Shown here: positions 30,154-40,708 of the stretch, piece after piece
How the letters are laid out: every line of letters begins with the position of its first letter
Numbering within the stretch: the stretch's first letter is position 1
From: an uncultured Pelagibacteraceae bacterium
Lineage (GTDB): Bacteria; Pseudomonadota; Alphaproteobacteria; Pelagibacterales; Pelagibacteraceae
Assembly: GCA_902530215.1 (NCBI GenBank)
Contig: CABZZR010000005.1
Location: forward strand, 1-64,000
DNA length: 64,000 bases
Direction: 5' to 3'
Made by a program: the position numbers and the translations under genes
Notes under the pieces: generated by a model
The model's input: only the letters and a program-made list of their open reading frames with translations
Told to the model about the DNA's origin: nothing
Database searches by the model: none

Positions 30154-31314
30154 TTATTTCGTGATTTCAACAATCTTTTTTGCAGCATCTGATAAATTTT
30201 TAGCTGATATTATTTTTAAATTAGATTTTTTTAAAATTTCTTTCCCTTTTTCTACATTGGTTCCTGCCAATCTAACTACAACAGGTATTGATAAATTTAT
30301 TTGTCTTGCAGCATCGACAACCCCCTGGGCCAAAACATCACATCTCATTATCCCGCCAAAAATGTTTATTAAAATTCCCTTAACATTTTTATCGGATAAT
30401 ATGATTTTAATTGCAGCAGAAACTTTTTCTTTAGATGCTCCACCTCCAACATCTAAAAAGTTTGCTGGCTCAGATCCATACAATTTAATAATATCCATTG
30501 TTGCCATTGCCAATCCTGCTCCATTTACCATACATCCAATCTTTCCATTAAGTTTTATGTAAGCCAAATCATATTTACGTGCTTCAATTTCAATAGGATC
30601 TTCCTCGTTAAGATCTCTTAAAGAAGCTATTTCAGGATGTTTGTATAAAGCATTGTCATCAAAACTAATTTTTGCATCTAAGCAGACGATTTTTTCATCT
30701 TTAGTCACAATTAATGGATTAATCTCAATTAAGCTTGCATCTGTTTCTATTAATACTTTATGAATAGATTTAATTAAGTTTGAAAGTTGTTTAATCAAAT
30801 TTTCTGAAACTTTAAATGGATTGATAATTTCTTTTATTTCTTCATCTTTAAGAATTTTTGATGACTCTAATTTTACTTTAGTTATTTTGTTAGGATTTTT
30901 TTTTGCTACTTCTTCAATATTTACGCCACCTTCTGTACTTGAAATAAAAGTTATTTTTGAATTACTTCTATCGACTAAACAAGATAAATAAAATTCTTTT
31001 AATATATCAGCTGGTTCTTCCAAATATAATCTTTGTACTTTTTTTCCTTTGGGACCAGTCTGTGGGGTTATTAAAATTTTTCCTAAAAGATCTTTGGCAT
31101 AACCTTTTAACTCATCAATGTTATTTGCAATTTTTATTCCTCCTGCCTTTCCTCTTCCCCCAGCATGAATTTGGGCCTTTACAATAATTTTTTTAGATTT
31201 TAATAATTGTATTTTTTGATCCACCTCATCTAAAGAGTATACTACCACTCCATGAGGAACATTCGCGCCAAATTTTTTTAGTATTTCTTTAGCCTGATGC
31301 TCGTGGATGTTCAT
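30154..31314 (-). CDS. sucC: Succinyl-CoA synthetase beta subunit
   Basis: Nucleotide-binding (ATP-grasp) subunit. N-terminal MNIHEHQAKEILKKFGANVP, KAQIHAGGRGKAGGIK, and the C-terminal VDAARQINLSIPVVVRLAGTN are diagnostic. 386 residues. Three bases before sucD. Confidence 0.97.
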   Translation of the reverse strand: MNIHEHQAKEILKKFGANVPHGVVVYSLDEVDQKIQLLKSKKIIVKAQIHAGGRGKAGGIKIANNIDELKGYAKDLLGKILITPQTGPKGKKVQRLYLEEPADILKEFYLSCLVDRSNSKITFISSTEGGVNIEEVAKKNPNKITKVKLESSKILKDEEIKEIINPFKVSENLIKQLSNLIKSIHKVLIETDASLIEINPLIVTKDEKIVCLDAKISFDDNALYKHPEIASLRDLNEEDPIEIEARKYDLAYIKLNGKIGCMVNGAGLAMATMDIIKLYGSEPANFLDVGGGASKEKVSAAIKIILSDKNVKGILINIFGGIMRCDVLAQGVVDAARQINLSIPVVVRLAGTNVEKGKEILKKSNLKIISAKNLSDAAKKIVEITK

Positions 31315-31318
31315 TAAT

Positions 31319-32278
31319 TTATTTTAAAGAGGGATCTATATTTTTTGCAGCATTAAATAGTTCATTTACTGCTTCAATTGATTTATTAAAATATTTTTTT
31401 TCCTCATTATCTAGTTTTAATTCTACAATTTTTTCAACACCTTTTTCACCAATAACAACTGGAACTCCAGCATAAAGATTTTTTACTCCATATTCTCCAT
31501 TTAAAAAGGCAGCACAAGGTAAAACTTTTTTTTGATTTTTTAGATAAGATTCCGCCATTTCCACTCCAGATGAAGCGGGAGCATAAAAAGCCGACCCTTT
31601 TTCTAATAATTTAATAATCTCAGCACCACCTTTTCTTGTTCTATCAACGATATTCTCTAAGTTTTCGGTTGAAATTTTTTTTTGACTAATGAATTCTTTT
31701 AGAGGTTTTTTTCCTATAGTTGTTCTGTTTGGCATCGGAACCATAAAATCACCATGACCGCCTAAAACTAAAGTATCAATTTCTTTAATAGAAATATTTA
31801 GTTCCTTTGCTAAAAAATATTTAAATCTTGAAGTATCCAGTATACCAGCCATGCCAACAACTTTATTTGTTGGAAGATTAGAGTATTTTTGTAAAGCCAT
31901 TACAATAACATCTAAAGGATTAGTAATGCATATAACAAAGGCGTTTGGTGAAGTTTTTTTGATTCCTAAACCAACTTCTTTTATTATTTTTAAGTTAGTT
32001 CCAAGCAAATCATCTCTAGACATGCCTGGTTTTCTAGGTACTCCAGCAGTAATAATTATTACATCAGAATTTTTTGTATCCTCATAACTATCAGTACCAG
32101 TTAAATCAACATCAAAACCTTCTACTCCTGATGATTGGGCTATATCCAAAGCCTTTCCTTTTGCAATCCCTGCTGAAATATCAAACAAAACTACATCTGC
32201 TAATTCTTTAATAGCAATTAAATGTGCAAGCGTCCCGCCTATTTGACCCGCTCCTATTAATGATATTTTTTTTCTCAT
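31319..32278 (-). CDS. mdh: Malate dehydrogenase
   Basis: NAD-dependent malate to oxaloacetate. [14 protein letters not shown] at the N-terminus, substrate arginines in [26 protein letters not shown] and the catalytic His in [12 protein letters not shown]. The 319-residue form is the LDH-like type usual in Alphaproteobacteria. It precedes sucC by four bases, the classical mdh-sucCD order. Confidence 0.96.
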   Translation of the reverse strand: MRKKISLIGAGQIGGTLAHLIAIKELADVVLFDISAGIAKGKALDIAQSSGVEGFDVDLTGTDSYEDTKNSDVIIITAGVPRKPGMSRDDLLGTNLKIIKEVGLGIKKTSPNAFVICITNPLDVIVMALQKYSNLPTNKVVGMAGILDTSRFKYFLAKELNISIKEIDTLVLGGHGDFMVPMPNRTTIGKKPLKEFISQKKISTENLENIVDRTRKGGAEIIKLLEKGSAFYAPASSGVEMAESYLKNQKKVLPCAAFLNGEYGVKNLYAGVPVVIGEKGVEKIVELKLDNEEKKYFNKSIEAVNELFNAAKNIDPSLK

Positions 32279-32280
32279 AT

Positions 32281-33774
32281 TTATTTCATCGTAGGCATGA
32301 CAAATTCAGGATCTGATCTTAGTCCTGTTGGCCATTTTGAAGTTATAGTTTTTAATTTTGTGTAAAATCTTATTCCTTCAGGTCCATGCATATGTTGATC
32401 ACCAAATAGTGATCTTTTCCAACCACCAAAAGAATGATAAGCAACAGGAACCGGGATTGGTATATTGATACCTACCATCCCAATTTTTATTTTACTTGCG
32501 AATGTACGTCCTACGTCTCCGTCTCTAGTATAAATACTTGTTCCATTACCAAATTCATGATCATTAATTAAATTGATAGCAGATTCAAAATCTTTTACTC
32601 TAACTACAGAAAGCACTGGTCCAAAAATCTCTTCTTTATAAATTTTCATATTTTTTTCTACATGATCAAAAAGGCACCCACCTAAATAAAAACCTTTTTC
32701 ATAACCTTGAAGTTTTATATTTCTACCATCCACAACTAATTTTGCACCTTCTTTAATTCCTAAATCTACATAGCCTTTCACTTTTTCTAAATGTTCTTTC
32801 GTTACTAGTGGTCCCATATCAGAATTTTTATCCATACCAGGACCTACTTTAAGAGACATAACTTTTTTAGAAATTTTGCTTACTAAATCATTTCCTATAT
32901 TTCCAACTGCTACTGCTACAGATTGAGCCATGCATCTCTCTCCTGCTGAACCATAAGCAGCTCCCATTAATCCGTTTACTGCCTGATCTAAATCACAATC
33001 TGGCATAATTACACAATGATTTTTAGCGCCACCTAAAGCTTGAACTCGTTTCTCATTTTTAGCTGCATTTTCATATATATATTTTGCTATAGGAGTGGAA
33101 CCAACAAAACTTATGGCTACAATGTCTTTATTTAATAGCAATGCGTCCACAGCTTCTTTATCTCCATTAATAACATTAAAAACACCATCCGGAAGCCCAG
33201 CTTCTTTAAATAATTCTGCAAGTCTAATAGAACAAGAAGGATCTTTTTCTGAAGGTTTTAAGATAAATGTGTTGCCACATGCTATTGATATTGGAAACAT
33301 CCACATTGGCACCATGGCTGGAAAGTTAAATGGAGTTATTCCTGCGCAAACTCCTAATGGTTGCCTTATTGACCAACTATCTACATCGGTCCCTACATTT
33401 TCAGTGAATTCTCCTTTAAGTAAGTGTGGTATTCCACACGCAAATTCGACTACTTCCAGTCCTCTTGTTAAAGAGCCTTTTGCATCCTCGTAAACCTTGC
33501 CATGTTCGGAAACTATAAGTTTAGTAAGTTCATCAAAATTTTTTTCTATTAATTCTTTAAATTTAAACACTACTCTTGCCCTTTGCGCAGGCGGTGTTCT
33601 TGACCATTTTAAAAAGGCACTTTTAGCTTTAGAAACTGTAAAATCTAGATCTTCCTTAGAAGCTAAGTTTACTTCAGAGGTCTGTTCTCCTGTTGCTGGG
33701 TTATATACTTTGCCAGTTCTTTTTGAATTACCGACATATATCTTTCCGTCTACAAAATGTTTAATCATTTTCAT
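32281..33774 (-). CDS. mmsA: CoA-acylating methylmalonate-semialdehyde dehydrogenase
   Basis: Aldehyde dehydrogenase that converts methylmalonate (or malonate) semialdehyde to propionyl-CoA (acetyl-CoA), used in valine, inositol and beta-alanine catabolism. The catalytic Cys is in [24 protein letters not shown] and [20 protein letters not shown] mark the MmsA branch. 497 residues. Two bases before mdh, so it heads the TCA operon. A role in taking up C3 aldehydes from DMSP or acrylate breakdown is possible but inferred. Confidence 0.92.
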   Translation of the reverse strand: MKMIKHFVDGKIYVGNSKRTGKVYNPATGEQTSEVNLASKEDLDFTVSKAKSAFLKWSRTPPAQRARVVFKFKELIEKNFDELTKLIVSEHGKVYEDAKGSLTRGLEVVEFACGIPHLLKGEFTENVGTDVDSWSIRQPLGVCAGITPFNFPAMVPMWMFPISIACGNTFILKPSEKDPSCSIRLAELFKEAGLPDGVFNVINGDKEAVDALLLNKDIVAISFVGSTPIAKYIYENAAKNEKRVQALGGAKNHCVIMPDCDLDQAVNGLMGAAYGSAGERCMAQSVAVAVGNIGNDLVSKISKKVMSLKVGPGMDKNSDMGPLVTKEHLEKVKGYVDLGIKEGAKLVVDGRNIKLQGYEKGFYLGGCLFDHVEKNMKIYKEEIFGPVLSVVRVKDFESAINLINDHEFGNGTSIYTRDGDVGRTFASKIKIGMVGINIPIPVPVAYHSFGGWKRSLFGDQHMHGPEGIRFYTKLKTITSKWPTGLRSDPEFVMPTMK

Positions 33775-33851
33775 AGGTTTTACTGATTAAATAAGCTTTT
33801 AACTTGTTGCAAGTACTTTTTTCATTAAAGATAATATAGTTATATAGATTC

Positions 33852-34532
33852 ATGAAAAATATAATTATATATACAACAAATGATAAGATTATTTCATTAA
33901 ATTTAGTGAATCACATAATTTCAAGTCACAATTTCAAATCTTATAAAGTTGACATAATGTTAAACAAGCCAAGTTTCATAAGAAAGTTAAAAATGGCTCT
34001 GGTTGTTTTGTTTTTTGGTTCGATTACTGATGTTATAAGATCTTATAAAAAAACTATATCAATTAAAGAAGTATTAAAAAATAATCCTAATTGCAGTTTA
34101 GTCACTGAAGTAAATAAAAAATATGACTTTGGATTAAGTGTCTATAGTACAAAAAAAATAGAGTTAGAAAATTTTAAAATTTATAATTTTCACTTGGGAA
34201 GTTTAATAAATCAAAGAGGTTCGTTTATTTTTTTTTATAAATTTATTAATAGCTGGGATGAGGTGTTTCTTACTTTTCATGAAATTACTGAAAAGTTCGA
34301 TGTTGGCAAAATAATTAACGAAAGAAAAATAAAATTTACAGATAATTGCAAAGCCACTGATATAATTTATGTTTATCTTAAAAATTTAGACTTTTTAACT
34401 GAAAGTATAGATTTAATTGATAAAAAAACTGGGACAATATACGAGAACTATGAAAAGCTTAATCTAGTCCCTTCCTTTAAAAAACTAATCAAAGAAATTT
34501 TAGAATATTTTTTTAATAAAAAAAAAAATTAG
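33852..34532 (+). CDS. Formyltransferase-fold protein of unknown function
   Basis: I do not recognise the specific family, but residues 108-162 resemble folate-dependent formyltransferases: [11 protein letters not shown] then QRGSF and a later [12 protein letters not shown]. The catalytic set Asn112-x-His114...Asp150 is present, with the same 36-residue His-to-Asp spacing as in PurN (Asn106, His108, Asp144). Outside this block the similarity is weak and the N-terminus holds a hydrophobic stretch (about 47-58). 226 residues. It sits alone on the plus strand between the TCA and sdh operons, its stop codon overlapping that of sdhB. The substrate may be a sugar amine or other amine; unknown. Confidence 0.65.
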   Translation: MKNIIIYTTNDKIISLNLVNHIISSHNFKSYKVDIMLNKPSFIRKLKMALVVLFFGSITDVIRSYKKTISIKEVLKNNPNCSLVTEVNKKYDFGLSVYSTKKIELENFKIYNFHLGSLINQRGSFIFFYKFINSWDEVFLTFHEITEKFDVGKIINERKIKFTDNCKATDIIYVYLKNLDFLTESIDLIDKKTGTIYENYEKLNLVPSFKKLIKEILEYFFNKKKN

Positions 34533-35305
34533 CTTGAAACAAGCATTTTCTTTATAGATGCTATAGCTTTTGCTGGATTCAAACCTTTGGGGCAGGAACT
34601 TGTACAATTCATAATGGTATGACATCTATATAATTTTAATTTATCTGCCACCATTTTTAATCTTTCTTTTTTTTCTTCATCTCTACTGTCAGAAATCCAT
34701 CGATAAGCTTGCAACAATACAGCTGGTCCCAAGTATTTATCTCCATTCCACCAATAACTTGGGCATGAAGTTGAACAACAGGCACACATGATGCACTCAT
34801 ATAAACCATCTAGCTTGTCTCTATTTTCTTTTGATTGATTAATTTCACTTGTTTGAGATTTTAATTCTGTAGTTTTTAGCCATGGTTCTATTGACTCGTA
34901 TTGTTTATATAATGTACTCAAGTCCGCTACCAAATCTTTAATTACTTTTAAGTGGGGTAGGGGAAAAATGCGTAATTCGCCCTTTATTTCTTTATGAGAT
35001 TTCATGCAGGATAATGTATTTACACCGTCAACATTCATCGCGCATGAACCACATACACCATGAGCACAAGATTTTCTAAATGCTAACGAAGAATCTAAAT
35101 CACTTTTTATTTTATTAAGAATATCTAAAACTTTATTTCCACAAGTATTTAAATCAACTTCAAAAGTATCCTCTCTGGGATTTTCATTTTTTTCAGGATC
35201 CCATCGATAAACATGAACCACCTTTATATTTGATGATCCTGTTTCATCCTTAAAATAATTTCCTTTTAAAATCTTAGAATTTTTTGGAAGATTAAATTGT
35301 ACCAT
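34529..35305 (-). CDS. sdhB: Succinate dehydrogenase iron-sulfur subunit
   Basis: Carries electrons from FAD to quinone in complex II. [2Fe-2S] cysteines in [15 protein letters not shown], [4Fe-4S] in [16 protein letters not shown] and the third cluster in [17 protein letters not shown]. 258 residues. Last gene of sdhCDAB; it overlaps sdhA by one base. Confidence 0.97.
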   Translation of the reverse strand: MVQFNLPKNSKILKGNYFKDETGSSNIKVVHVYRWDPEKNENPREDTFEVDLNTCGNKVLDILNKIKSDLDSSLAFRKSCAHGVCGSCAMNVDGVNTLSCMKSHKEIKGELRIFPLPHLKVIKDLVADLSTLYKQYESIEPWLKTTELKSQTSEINQSKENRDKLDGLYECIMCACCSTSCPSYWWNGDKYLGPAVLLQAYRWISDSRDEEKKERLKMVADKLKLYRCHTIMNCTSSCPKGLNPAKAIASIKKMLVSS

Positions 35306-37080
35306 TAATAAATTCTTTCTTTGGGTGGAAAGGTTTGAACATCATTTGTTAGTGTTGATAAATTAACCTTACGGTAATTAATTTTAACTTTATTTCCATC
35401 GTGCCAACTTAAAGTGTGTTTCATAAAATTTTTATCATCTCTTGATGGAAAATCTTCTCTAGCATGGGCCCCTCTGCTTTCTTTTCTATGATAAGCAGAT
35501 TCCATCGTTGTAATTGCTTGACGAATAAGGTTATCAAACTCCAAGGTTTCCATCAAATCTGTATTAAAAACTAAAGATTTGTCTTTAACAGACACTGATT
35601 CCAGTCCATCAAAAGGTTTTTTAATTTCATTAACGCCTTCTCTAAGAGTTTTATCAGTTCTAAATACTGCACATTTTTCTTGCATTGTTTTTTGCATAGA
35701 CAATCTTAGTTCTGAAGTTTTATTTGATCCGTTGCCATTTCTTAATCTGTCAAATCTATCGAGACACTTGTCTGTTTCATCACTTGAGATCTCTTCATGT
35801 GGTGAATTTGGTTTTACTAATTCGCTAGCCCTCTCAGCTGCAGCTTTTCCAAAAACTACTAGATCAATTAAAGAATTTGAACCTAACCTGTTCGCTCCAT
35901 GCACTGAAACGCAAGCTGCCTCTCCTATTGCCATTAGTCCTGGTACAGTTTTATCACTTCCGTTTGATGTAATGACTTCAGCTTTATAATTGGTTGGTAT
36001 GCCTCCCATATTATAATGGACTGTTGGGACAACAGGAATTGGGTCTTTTGTTACATCTCTGTGCACAAAAGTTTCTACTGATTCAGATATACCTGGTAAA
36101 CGACTCTCTATAATTTTTGGATCTATGTGATCAATATGTAAATGTATATGATCTTTGTTTTCTCCTATGCCTCTTCCTTGATTGATTTCTATTGCCATTG
36201 ATCTGCTGACTACATCTCTGGATGCAAGATCTTTTGCTTTAGGAGCATATTTTTCCATAAAACGTTCACCTTTTGAATTCACTAAAAATCCCCCTTCACC
36301 TCTAACAGCCTCAGAAATTAAACATCCGATACCGTAAAGGCCTGTCGGATGAAACTGTACAAACTCCATATCTTGCAACGGCAAGCCAGCTCTTAAGCTC
36401 ATCCCATTACCGTCACCTGTACAAGTATGGGCCGCTGTTGCTGAATAATAAATTTTTCCATAACCACCTGTTGCTATAATTGTAATATGTGATCTAAATC
36501 TATGAATAGTTCCATCATTTAAATTCCAAGCAATAACTCCTTTGCACTCGCCATTTTTCATTAATAAATCTAAAGCGAAATACTCAATAAAAAATTCAGT
36601 TTTATGTTTTAGGGCCTGTCCATACAAAGTATGCAGTATCGCATGCCCCGTTCTATCTGCTGCAGCGCAAGTTCTTTGCACCGGCTCATTACCATAATTT
36701 TTTGTCATTCCACCGAATGCTCTTTGGTATATTTTCCCATCTTTATTTCTGCTAAAGGGCACACCATATCTCTCCAATTCTATAACGGCTTTTGGTGCTT
36801 CTTTGCATAAATATTCAATGCAATCTTGATCTCCAAGCCAATCTGATCCTTTAACTGTATCATACATGTGCCAACGCCAATCATCTTCTCCAGCATTACC
36901 TAAGGCTGCTGATATTCCGCCCTGTGCTGCAGCTGTATGACTTCTTGTTGGGAATACTTTTGAAATACAGGCAGTTTTTAAGCCAGACTCACTTAATCCA
37001 ACTGCGGCGCGCAAGCCACTGCCCCCAGCTCCCACAACCAGAACATCATACTCATGATCAACTATTTTATATGCACTCAT
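35305..37080 (-). CDS. sdhA: Succinate dehydrogenase flavoprotein subunit
   Basis: Oxidises succinate with covalently bound FAD. Rossmann motif [15 protein letters not shown], flavin-attachment His in [17 protein letters not shown], and [17 protein letters not shown] with substrate residues. 591 residues, complete. Adjoins sdhD by a one-base overlap. Confidence 0.98.
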   Translation of the reverse strand: MSAYKIVDHEYDVLVVGAGGSGLRAAVGLSESGLKTACISKVFPTRSHTAAAQGGISAALGNAGEDDWRWHMYDTVKGSDWLGDQDCIEYLCKEAPKAVIELERYGVPFSRNKDGKIYQRAFGGMTKNYGNEPVQRTCAAADRTGHAILHTLYGQALKHKTEFFIEYFALDLLMKNGECKGVIAWNLNDGTIHRFRSHITIIATGGYGKIYYSATAAHTCTGDGNGMSLRAGLPLQDMEFVQFHPTGLYGIGCLISEAVRGEGGFLVNSKGERFMEKYAPKAKDLASRDVVSRSMAIEINQGRGIGENKDHIHLHIDHIDPKIIESRLPGISESVETFVHRDVTKDPIPVVPTVHYNMGGIPTNYKAEVITSNGSDKTVPGLMAIGEAACVSVHGANRLGSNSLIDLVVFGKAAAERASELVKPNSPHEEISSDETDKCLDRFDRLRNGNGSNKTSELRLSMQKTMQEKCAVFRTDKTLREGVNEIKKPFDGLESVSVKDKSLVFNTDLMETLEFDNLIRQAITTMESAYHRKESRGAHAREDFPSRDDKNFMKHTLSWHDGNKVKINYRKVNLSTLTNDVQTFPPKERIY

Positions 37081-37403
37081 TAAATTTTAAATATAAACAA
37101 AATAAAAATTATTAAAGGTAAAATTATACTCGATATTAAGGCTAAAATATTTGCGACATCTTTGATTTTTTTATTATGAATATAGTCTTCAAATATTTCA
37201 TTTAAGCTGATTTTGGCGTGAAAAAACGCAGTAAAAAATAAGAAAATTGTTAAAATTTCAAATAAAGGATTTTGAAAAAAAGTAATGGCATCCGAATAAT
37301 TTTCAGTCGAAAGTGAAATTAATGAAAAATATAACCATACATATACCGGAGCAATAATTATAGCACTTACGCGGTGAAGGATCCATTTTCTTGTAGCATT
37401 CAT
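37080..37403 (-). CDS. sdhD: Succinate dehydrogenase membrane anchor subunit
   Basis: Small integral membrane subunit of complex II with three hydrophobic helices. [18 protein letters not shown] and the heme-ligand region [17 protein letters not shown] are typical of SdhD. 107 residues. Placed between sdhC and sdhA, as expected. Confidence 0.92.
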   Translation of the reverse strand: MNATRKWILHRVSAIIIAPVYVWLYFSLISLSTENYSDAITFFQNPLFEILTIFLFFTAFFHAKISLNEIFEDYIHNKKIKDVANILALISSIILPLIIFILFIFKI

Positions 37404-37790
37404 CTAAATAAAACCTCTTGCAAAAAGCCAAAATACAATTGTAAGTACTAAAGAGAGAAAAATCACAATTACTCCTGAAATGTTAGCAGTTTTAATTTCA
37501 AAACCATATCCAAAATCCCAAAATAAATGTCTTATACCGCTCAATATGTGAAAGCTCATAGACCACGAAAAACTAATCAAAATAAACTTTCCAAAAAAAC
37601 TATTAAATATTAATAAAAATGACTCATAATTATTTTCTCCTGAACTTAAAAATATTAACCAAAAAAATATTAAAATTAGTGCTAAAAGATTTATGACTCC
37701 AGAAATCCTGTGTGTGATTGATAACAATGATGAAATTTGCCACCTGTAAATTTGAAGATGAGGTGATAATGGATTTTGATTCACTTTCAT
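37404..37790 (-). CDS. sdhC: Succinate dehydrogenase cytochrome b556 subunit
   Basis: Heme-binding membrane subunit. PLSPHLQIYRWQISSLLSIT (the family SPHLQIY...SI.HR motif) and the heme His in HILSGIRHLFWDFG. Three transmembrane helices, 128 residues. The gene starts three bases after asd, so sdhCDAB may be partly read from the asd transcript; no separate promoter fits in that gap. Confidence 0.95.
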   Translation of the reverse strand: MKVNQNPLSPHLQIYRWQISSLLSITHRISGVINLLALILIFFWLIFLSSGENNYESFLLIFNSFFGKFILISFSWSMSFHILSGIRHLFWDFGYGFEIKTANISGVIVIFLSLVLTIVFWLFARGFI

Positions 37791-37793
37791 TTT

Positions 37794-38795
37794 TTAAATA
37801 TATTTTTTAATTAAAGTATTTGCAATTTGCACTGCATTTAAAGCAGCTCCTTTAAGTAAATTATCAGATACTACCCACATATTTATAGAATTTTTTTGTG
37901 TGTGGTCATCTCTTATCCTTGAAATGTATGTAAAAAAGTCACCGCTAGATTCGACTGGGGTAATATAACCGCCATCTTTTGCCTCATCTAAAACTTTACA
38001 TCCAGGGGCTTTTTCCAAACATCTTCTAATTTTTTCAGAATCAATTTCTGAATTAAATTCGATATTTACTGACTCAGAATGTCCAACAAACACTGGAACC
38101 CTTACGCATGTTGCGCTTAAAGATATATTGGGATCTAATATTTTTTTTGTTTCAACGGTCATTTTCCATTCTTCTTTTGTATAACGATCCTCCATAAATG
38201 TATCAATATGTGGAATGACATTAAAAGCTATTTGTTTTGTAAAGTTTTTTGAAATTACTTTTTCTTTGTTTAAAACTTTTTTACTTTGTTCTTCTAATTC
38301 TTGCATTTGAGCATTACCTGCACCCGATACAGATTGATAGGTACTGACAATACATCTTTTAATTTTATACTGATCGTGCAAAGGTTTTAAGGCTAAAACT
38401 AATTGAATAGTAGAACAATTAGCATTTGCGATAATATTTTTATTTTTATAATTTTTTAAAGTTTCTGCATTAACTTCCGGAACGACTAAAGGAACATCTT
38501 TGTCCATCCTAAAATGTTTTGAATTATCTATAACAATTGTTTTTTTTGCCGCAACAGGTGCCCATTTTTCTGCTATTTCGCTTCCAGCAGAAAAAAAAGC
38601 TATTTTAACTTTAGAAAAATCAAAATCATTAAGTCCAACGACTGAGTATATTTTGCCTTTAAAAGTTATTTTTTTTCCAACACTTTTATCTGAGGCAATA
38701 AGATATAATTCACTAAATTTAAAATTCAGCTTTTCTATAACTTCTAAAAGTTTTCTGCCGACATTTCCTGTCGCCCCAACGATTGCTATATTCAT
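37794..38795 (-). CDS. asd: Aspartate-semialdehyde dehydrogenase
   Basis: Reduces aspartyl phosphate toward lysine, methionine and threonine. N-terminal VGATGNVGRKLLEV, catalytic Cys in IIANANCSTIQLV, and VSTYQSVSGAG with the substrate region. 333 residues. In many Alphaproteobacteria asd follows leuB directly; here the DMSP module lies between them. Confidence 0.96.
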   Translation of the reverse strand: MNIAIVGATGNVGRKLLEVIEKLNFKFSELYLIASDKSVGKKITFKGKIYSVVGLNDFDFSKVKIAFFSAGSEIAEKWAPVAAKKTIVIDNSKHFRMDKDVPLVVPEVNAETLKNYKNKNIIANANCSTIQLVLALKPLHDQYKIKRCIVSTYQSVSGAGNAQMQELEEQSKKVLNKEKVISKNFTKQIAFNVIPHIDTFMEDRYTKEEWKMTVETKKILDPNISLSATCVRVPVFVGHSESVNIEFNSEIDSEKIRRCLEKAPGCKVLDEAKDGGYITPVESSGDFFTYISRIRDDHTQKNSINMWVVSDNLLKGAALNAVQIANTLIKKYI

Positions 38796-38810
38796 ATAAG
38801 TTAAGTATTA

Positions 38811-39917
38811 CTACACAATTGGCAGATCGCAAATCGATCCTTTGCTCTTTTTACCATTAATTTCTAATTCAAAAGGAGTTTTTTTATCCCAATATTCTTT
38901 ATTTATCATCGCAATGCCAACCACTTTTTTAAGGTGGGGGGAATAAACAGCCGACCTTAAATGTCCTACTACACTTTTGCCGTTCTGGAGAGGTTTTTCC
39001 TCTGTCATTTCAATTTTATCTAAATCTATTTTAACGCCCATAAGTTTTCTGTTGATTCCCTTTTTTGCGATTTGGATTAGGGCATTTTTTCCCAAATAAT
39101 TTATATTGGAATCAACGTCTATATATTTATCAAAACCACACTCATACGGATTATCACAACTATCAAAGTCATTACCTGATGATAAAAGCGCACTTTCAAT
39201 TCTTTCGATTTGATTGGGACAACCTGGTTTAACTTGAAATTCCTTCCCAGCTAAAAATAATTCGTCATATAGATTTTGTCCTGCCTCTCTATTTTCAACA
39301 TAAATTTCATAGCCGCCTTGTTTAGACCAGCCTGATCTAGCAATTAAAAATTTATTTCCTTTAAAATTATAATAATCGAATCCAAAAAATTTAAGCTCGT
39401 TAATTTTTTTGCCAAAAACTTTTTCCATCAGTTTAAATGACTTGGGTCCTTGAACAGCCAGTATATTTACATCAGGCTCGCTTACTTCAACTTGTAAAGA
39501 TAAGCCGCTGGCAATTCCTTTTGCGTAAAGACCAATATCTGAATCAGCTAATGAGAGCCACCACTTATTATCACTAAGTTTAAGTGCAACAGGATCATTT
39601 AGCATGCCACCTTCCTCATCTATGGTAGGAATATAATAACATCTTCCAACTTTCGCTTTTGAAAGATTTCTACAAGTCATTAGTTGTACTAATTTTTCTG
39701 CATCTTTTCCTGTTATTTGAACTTGTCTTTCAGCTGCCACATCCCAAACTTGAACGTGCTCTTTTAAATGAAAATACTCTTTTTCAATATTTCCAAATGA
39801 GGCAGGTAAAAGCATATGGTTATAAATCGTATAAGCAGTAAGACCTTGGTTTTCAATTCTAGAAGTATATGGAGTACTTCTTAACCTTCTAGATTTTGCT
39901 ATATAAAACTTTTTCAT
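38811..39917 (-). CDS. dmdA: Dimethylsulfoniopropionate (DMSP) demethylase
   Basis: Moves a methyl group from DMSP to tetrahydrofolate, giving methylmercaptopropionate (MMPA) and methyl-THF. The fold is that of glycine-cleavage T protein ([33 protein letters not shown]), but the N-terminal [12 protein letters not shown] and [10 protein letters not shown] with [10 protein letters not shown] are, from memory, characteristic of SAR11 DmdA and differ from GcvT. Length 368 equals the known SAR11 enzyme to within a residue or two. Neighbours encode the next DMSP steps (ligase, acyl-CoA dehydrogenase, hydratase), which strengthens the call. Confidence 0.9.
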   Translation of the reverse strand: MKKFYIAKSRRLRSTPYTSRIENQGLTAYTIYNHMLLPASFGNIEKEYFHLKEHVQVWDVAAERQVQITGKDAEKLVQLMTCRNLSKAKVGRCYYIPTIDEEGGMLNDPVALKLSDNKWWLSLADSDIGLYAKGIASGLSLQVEVSEPDVNILAVQGPKSFKLMEKVFGKKINELKFFGFDYYNFKGNKFLIARSGWSKQGGYEIYVENREAGQNLYDELFLAGKEFQVKPGCPNQIERIESALLSSGNDFDSCDNPYECGFDKYIDVDSNINYLGKNALIQIAKKGINRKLMGVKIDLDKIEMTEEKPLQNGKSVVGHLRSAVYSPHLKKVVGIAMINKEYWDKKTPFELEINGKKSKGSICDLPIV

Positions 39918-39922
39918 AGTAA

Positions 39923-40708
39923 TTATTTGTGATTTTTTTCAATAAATTTTTTAACAATCTCTCTCATTTCAAAAGCTTTTTCAAATATAATCATGTGACC
40001 ACATTCTTTTAATACTTCTAACTGAGAATTTTTAATTGTCTCTGCCATTTTTTTTCCTTTATCTAATGGAACCATTTTGTCTTTATCTCCTAATATGCAA
40101 AGTGTAGGACAATTTATATCAGCCGCAGCCTTCAGGCCGTTTTTGTAATCATTACATGCTCTAAGATCGACTGCTAAACCTTCCTGGACTTGCCTTGGAG
40201 AATTAATAATTTTTTGCACTGGATTTCCTCCAATAAATTTTTTTACACCTTCATAGCCCCATTTCATCATAAGTTCGACTGATTTCATGTCGCCTCCATC
40301 TGCATAATCAATTAAGGCTGGGTTAACAGGTAATTCATATGATCCTCCGACAAGGACTAAATTTTTAATTAATTTTGGAAAACGTGATGCAAATTCAAGC
40401 CCAACAAGACAACCTTGGGAATGGCCAATAAATGAAATTTCACTAACATTCAATTTTTCCATTAATTTTTTTATCCACTCTGATATACCCTCAATAGATT
40501 TTACTGCAGGTCCTTCAGAATTTCCGTGTCCAGGTAAGTCAACAGACAAAACGCTATAACCTTTTGTTGCAAGAAATGTTTCGTGCAAAGACCAAACGAT
40601 ATGTGTAAGTCCGGATCCATGCATAAGTAAAATTACTGGTTTTTTATTGTCAAAATCTAATCCACCAGTAGATGCAAACACATCTTTTTGGTCTACTTCA
40701 AAATTCAG
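39923..40708 (-). CDS. Alpha/beta hydrolase in the DMSP module, probable CTG start
   Basis: Serine hydrolase of unknown substrate. Nucleophile in IGHSQGC, acid in GDKDKMV, base in CGHMIIFEK; the oxyanion segment is [10 protein letters not shown] place the start at CTG 40708, whose TG is shared with the dmdB stop TGA, five bases after AAGGAG: it restores [16 protein letters not shown], which resembles the N-terminus of related alphaproteobacterial hydrolases. The alternative, GTG 40681, has no SD and cuts that conserved start. 262 residues. Its position between dmdA and dmdB suggests a job in MMPA-CoA processing or a thioester or lactone side reaction, but this is inference. Confidence 0.8.
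   Translation of the reverse strand: MNFEVDQKDVFASTGGLDFDNKKPVILLMHGSGLTHIVWSLHETFLATKGYSVLSVDLPGHGNSEGPAVKSIEGISEWIKKLMEKLNVSEISFIGHSQGCLVGLEFASRFPKLIKNLVLVGGSYELPVNPALIDYADGGDMKSVELMMKWGYEGVKKFIGGNPVQKIINSPRQVQEGLAVDLRACNDYKNGLKAAADINCPTLCILGDKDKMVPLDKGKKMAETIKNSQLEVLKECGHMIIFEKAFEMREIVKKFIEKNHK

Noticed and set aside
33802-33814. Palindrome ACTTG-TTG-CAAGT upstream of mmsA
   Set aside because: Five-base arms are too short to separate from chance in AT-rich DNA.
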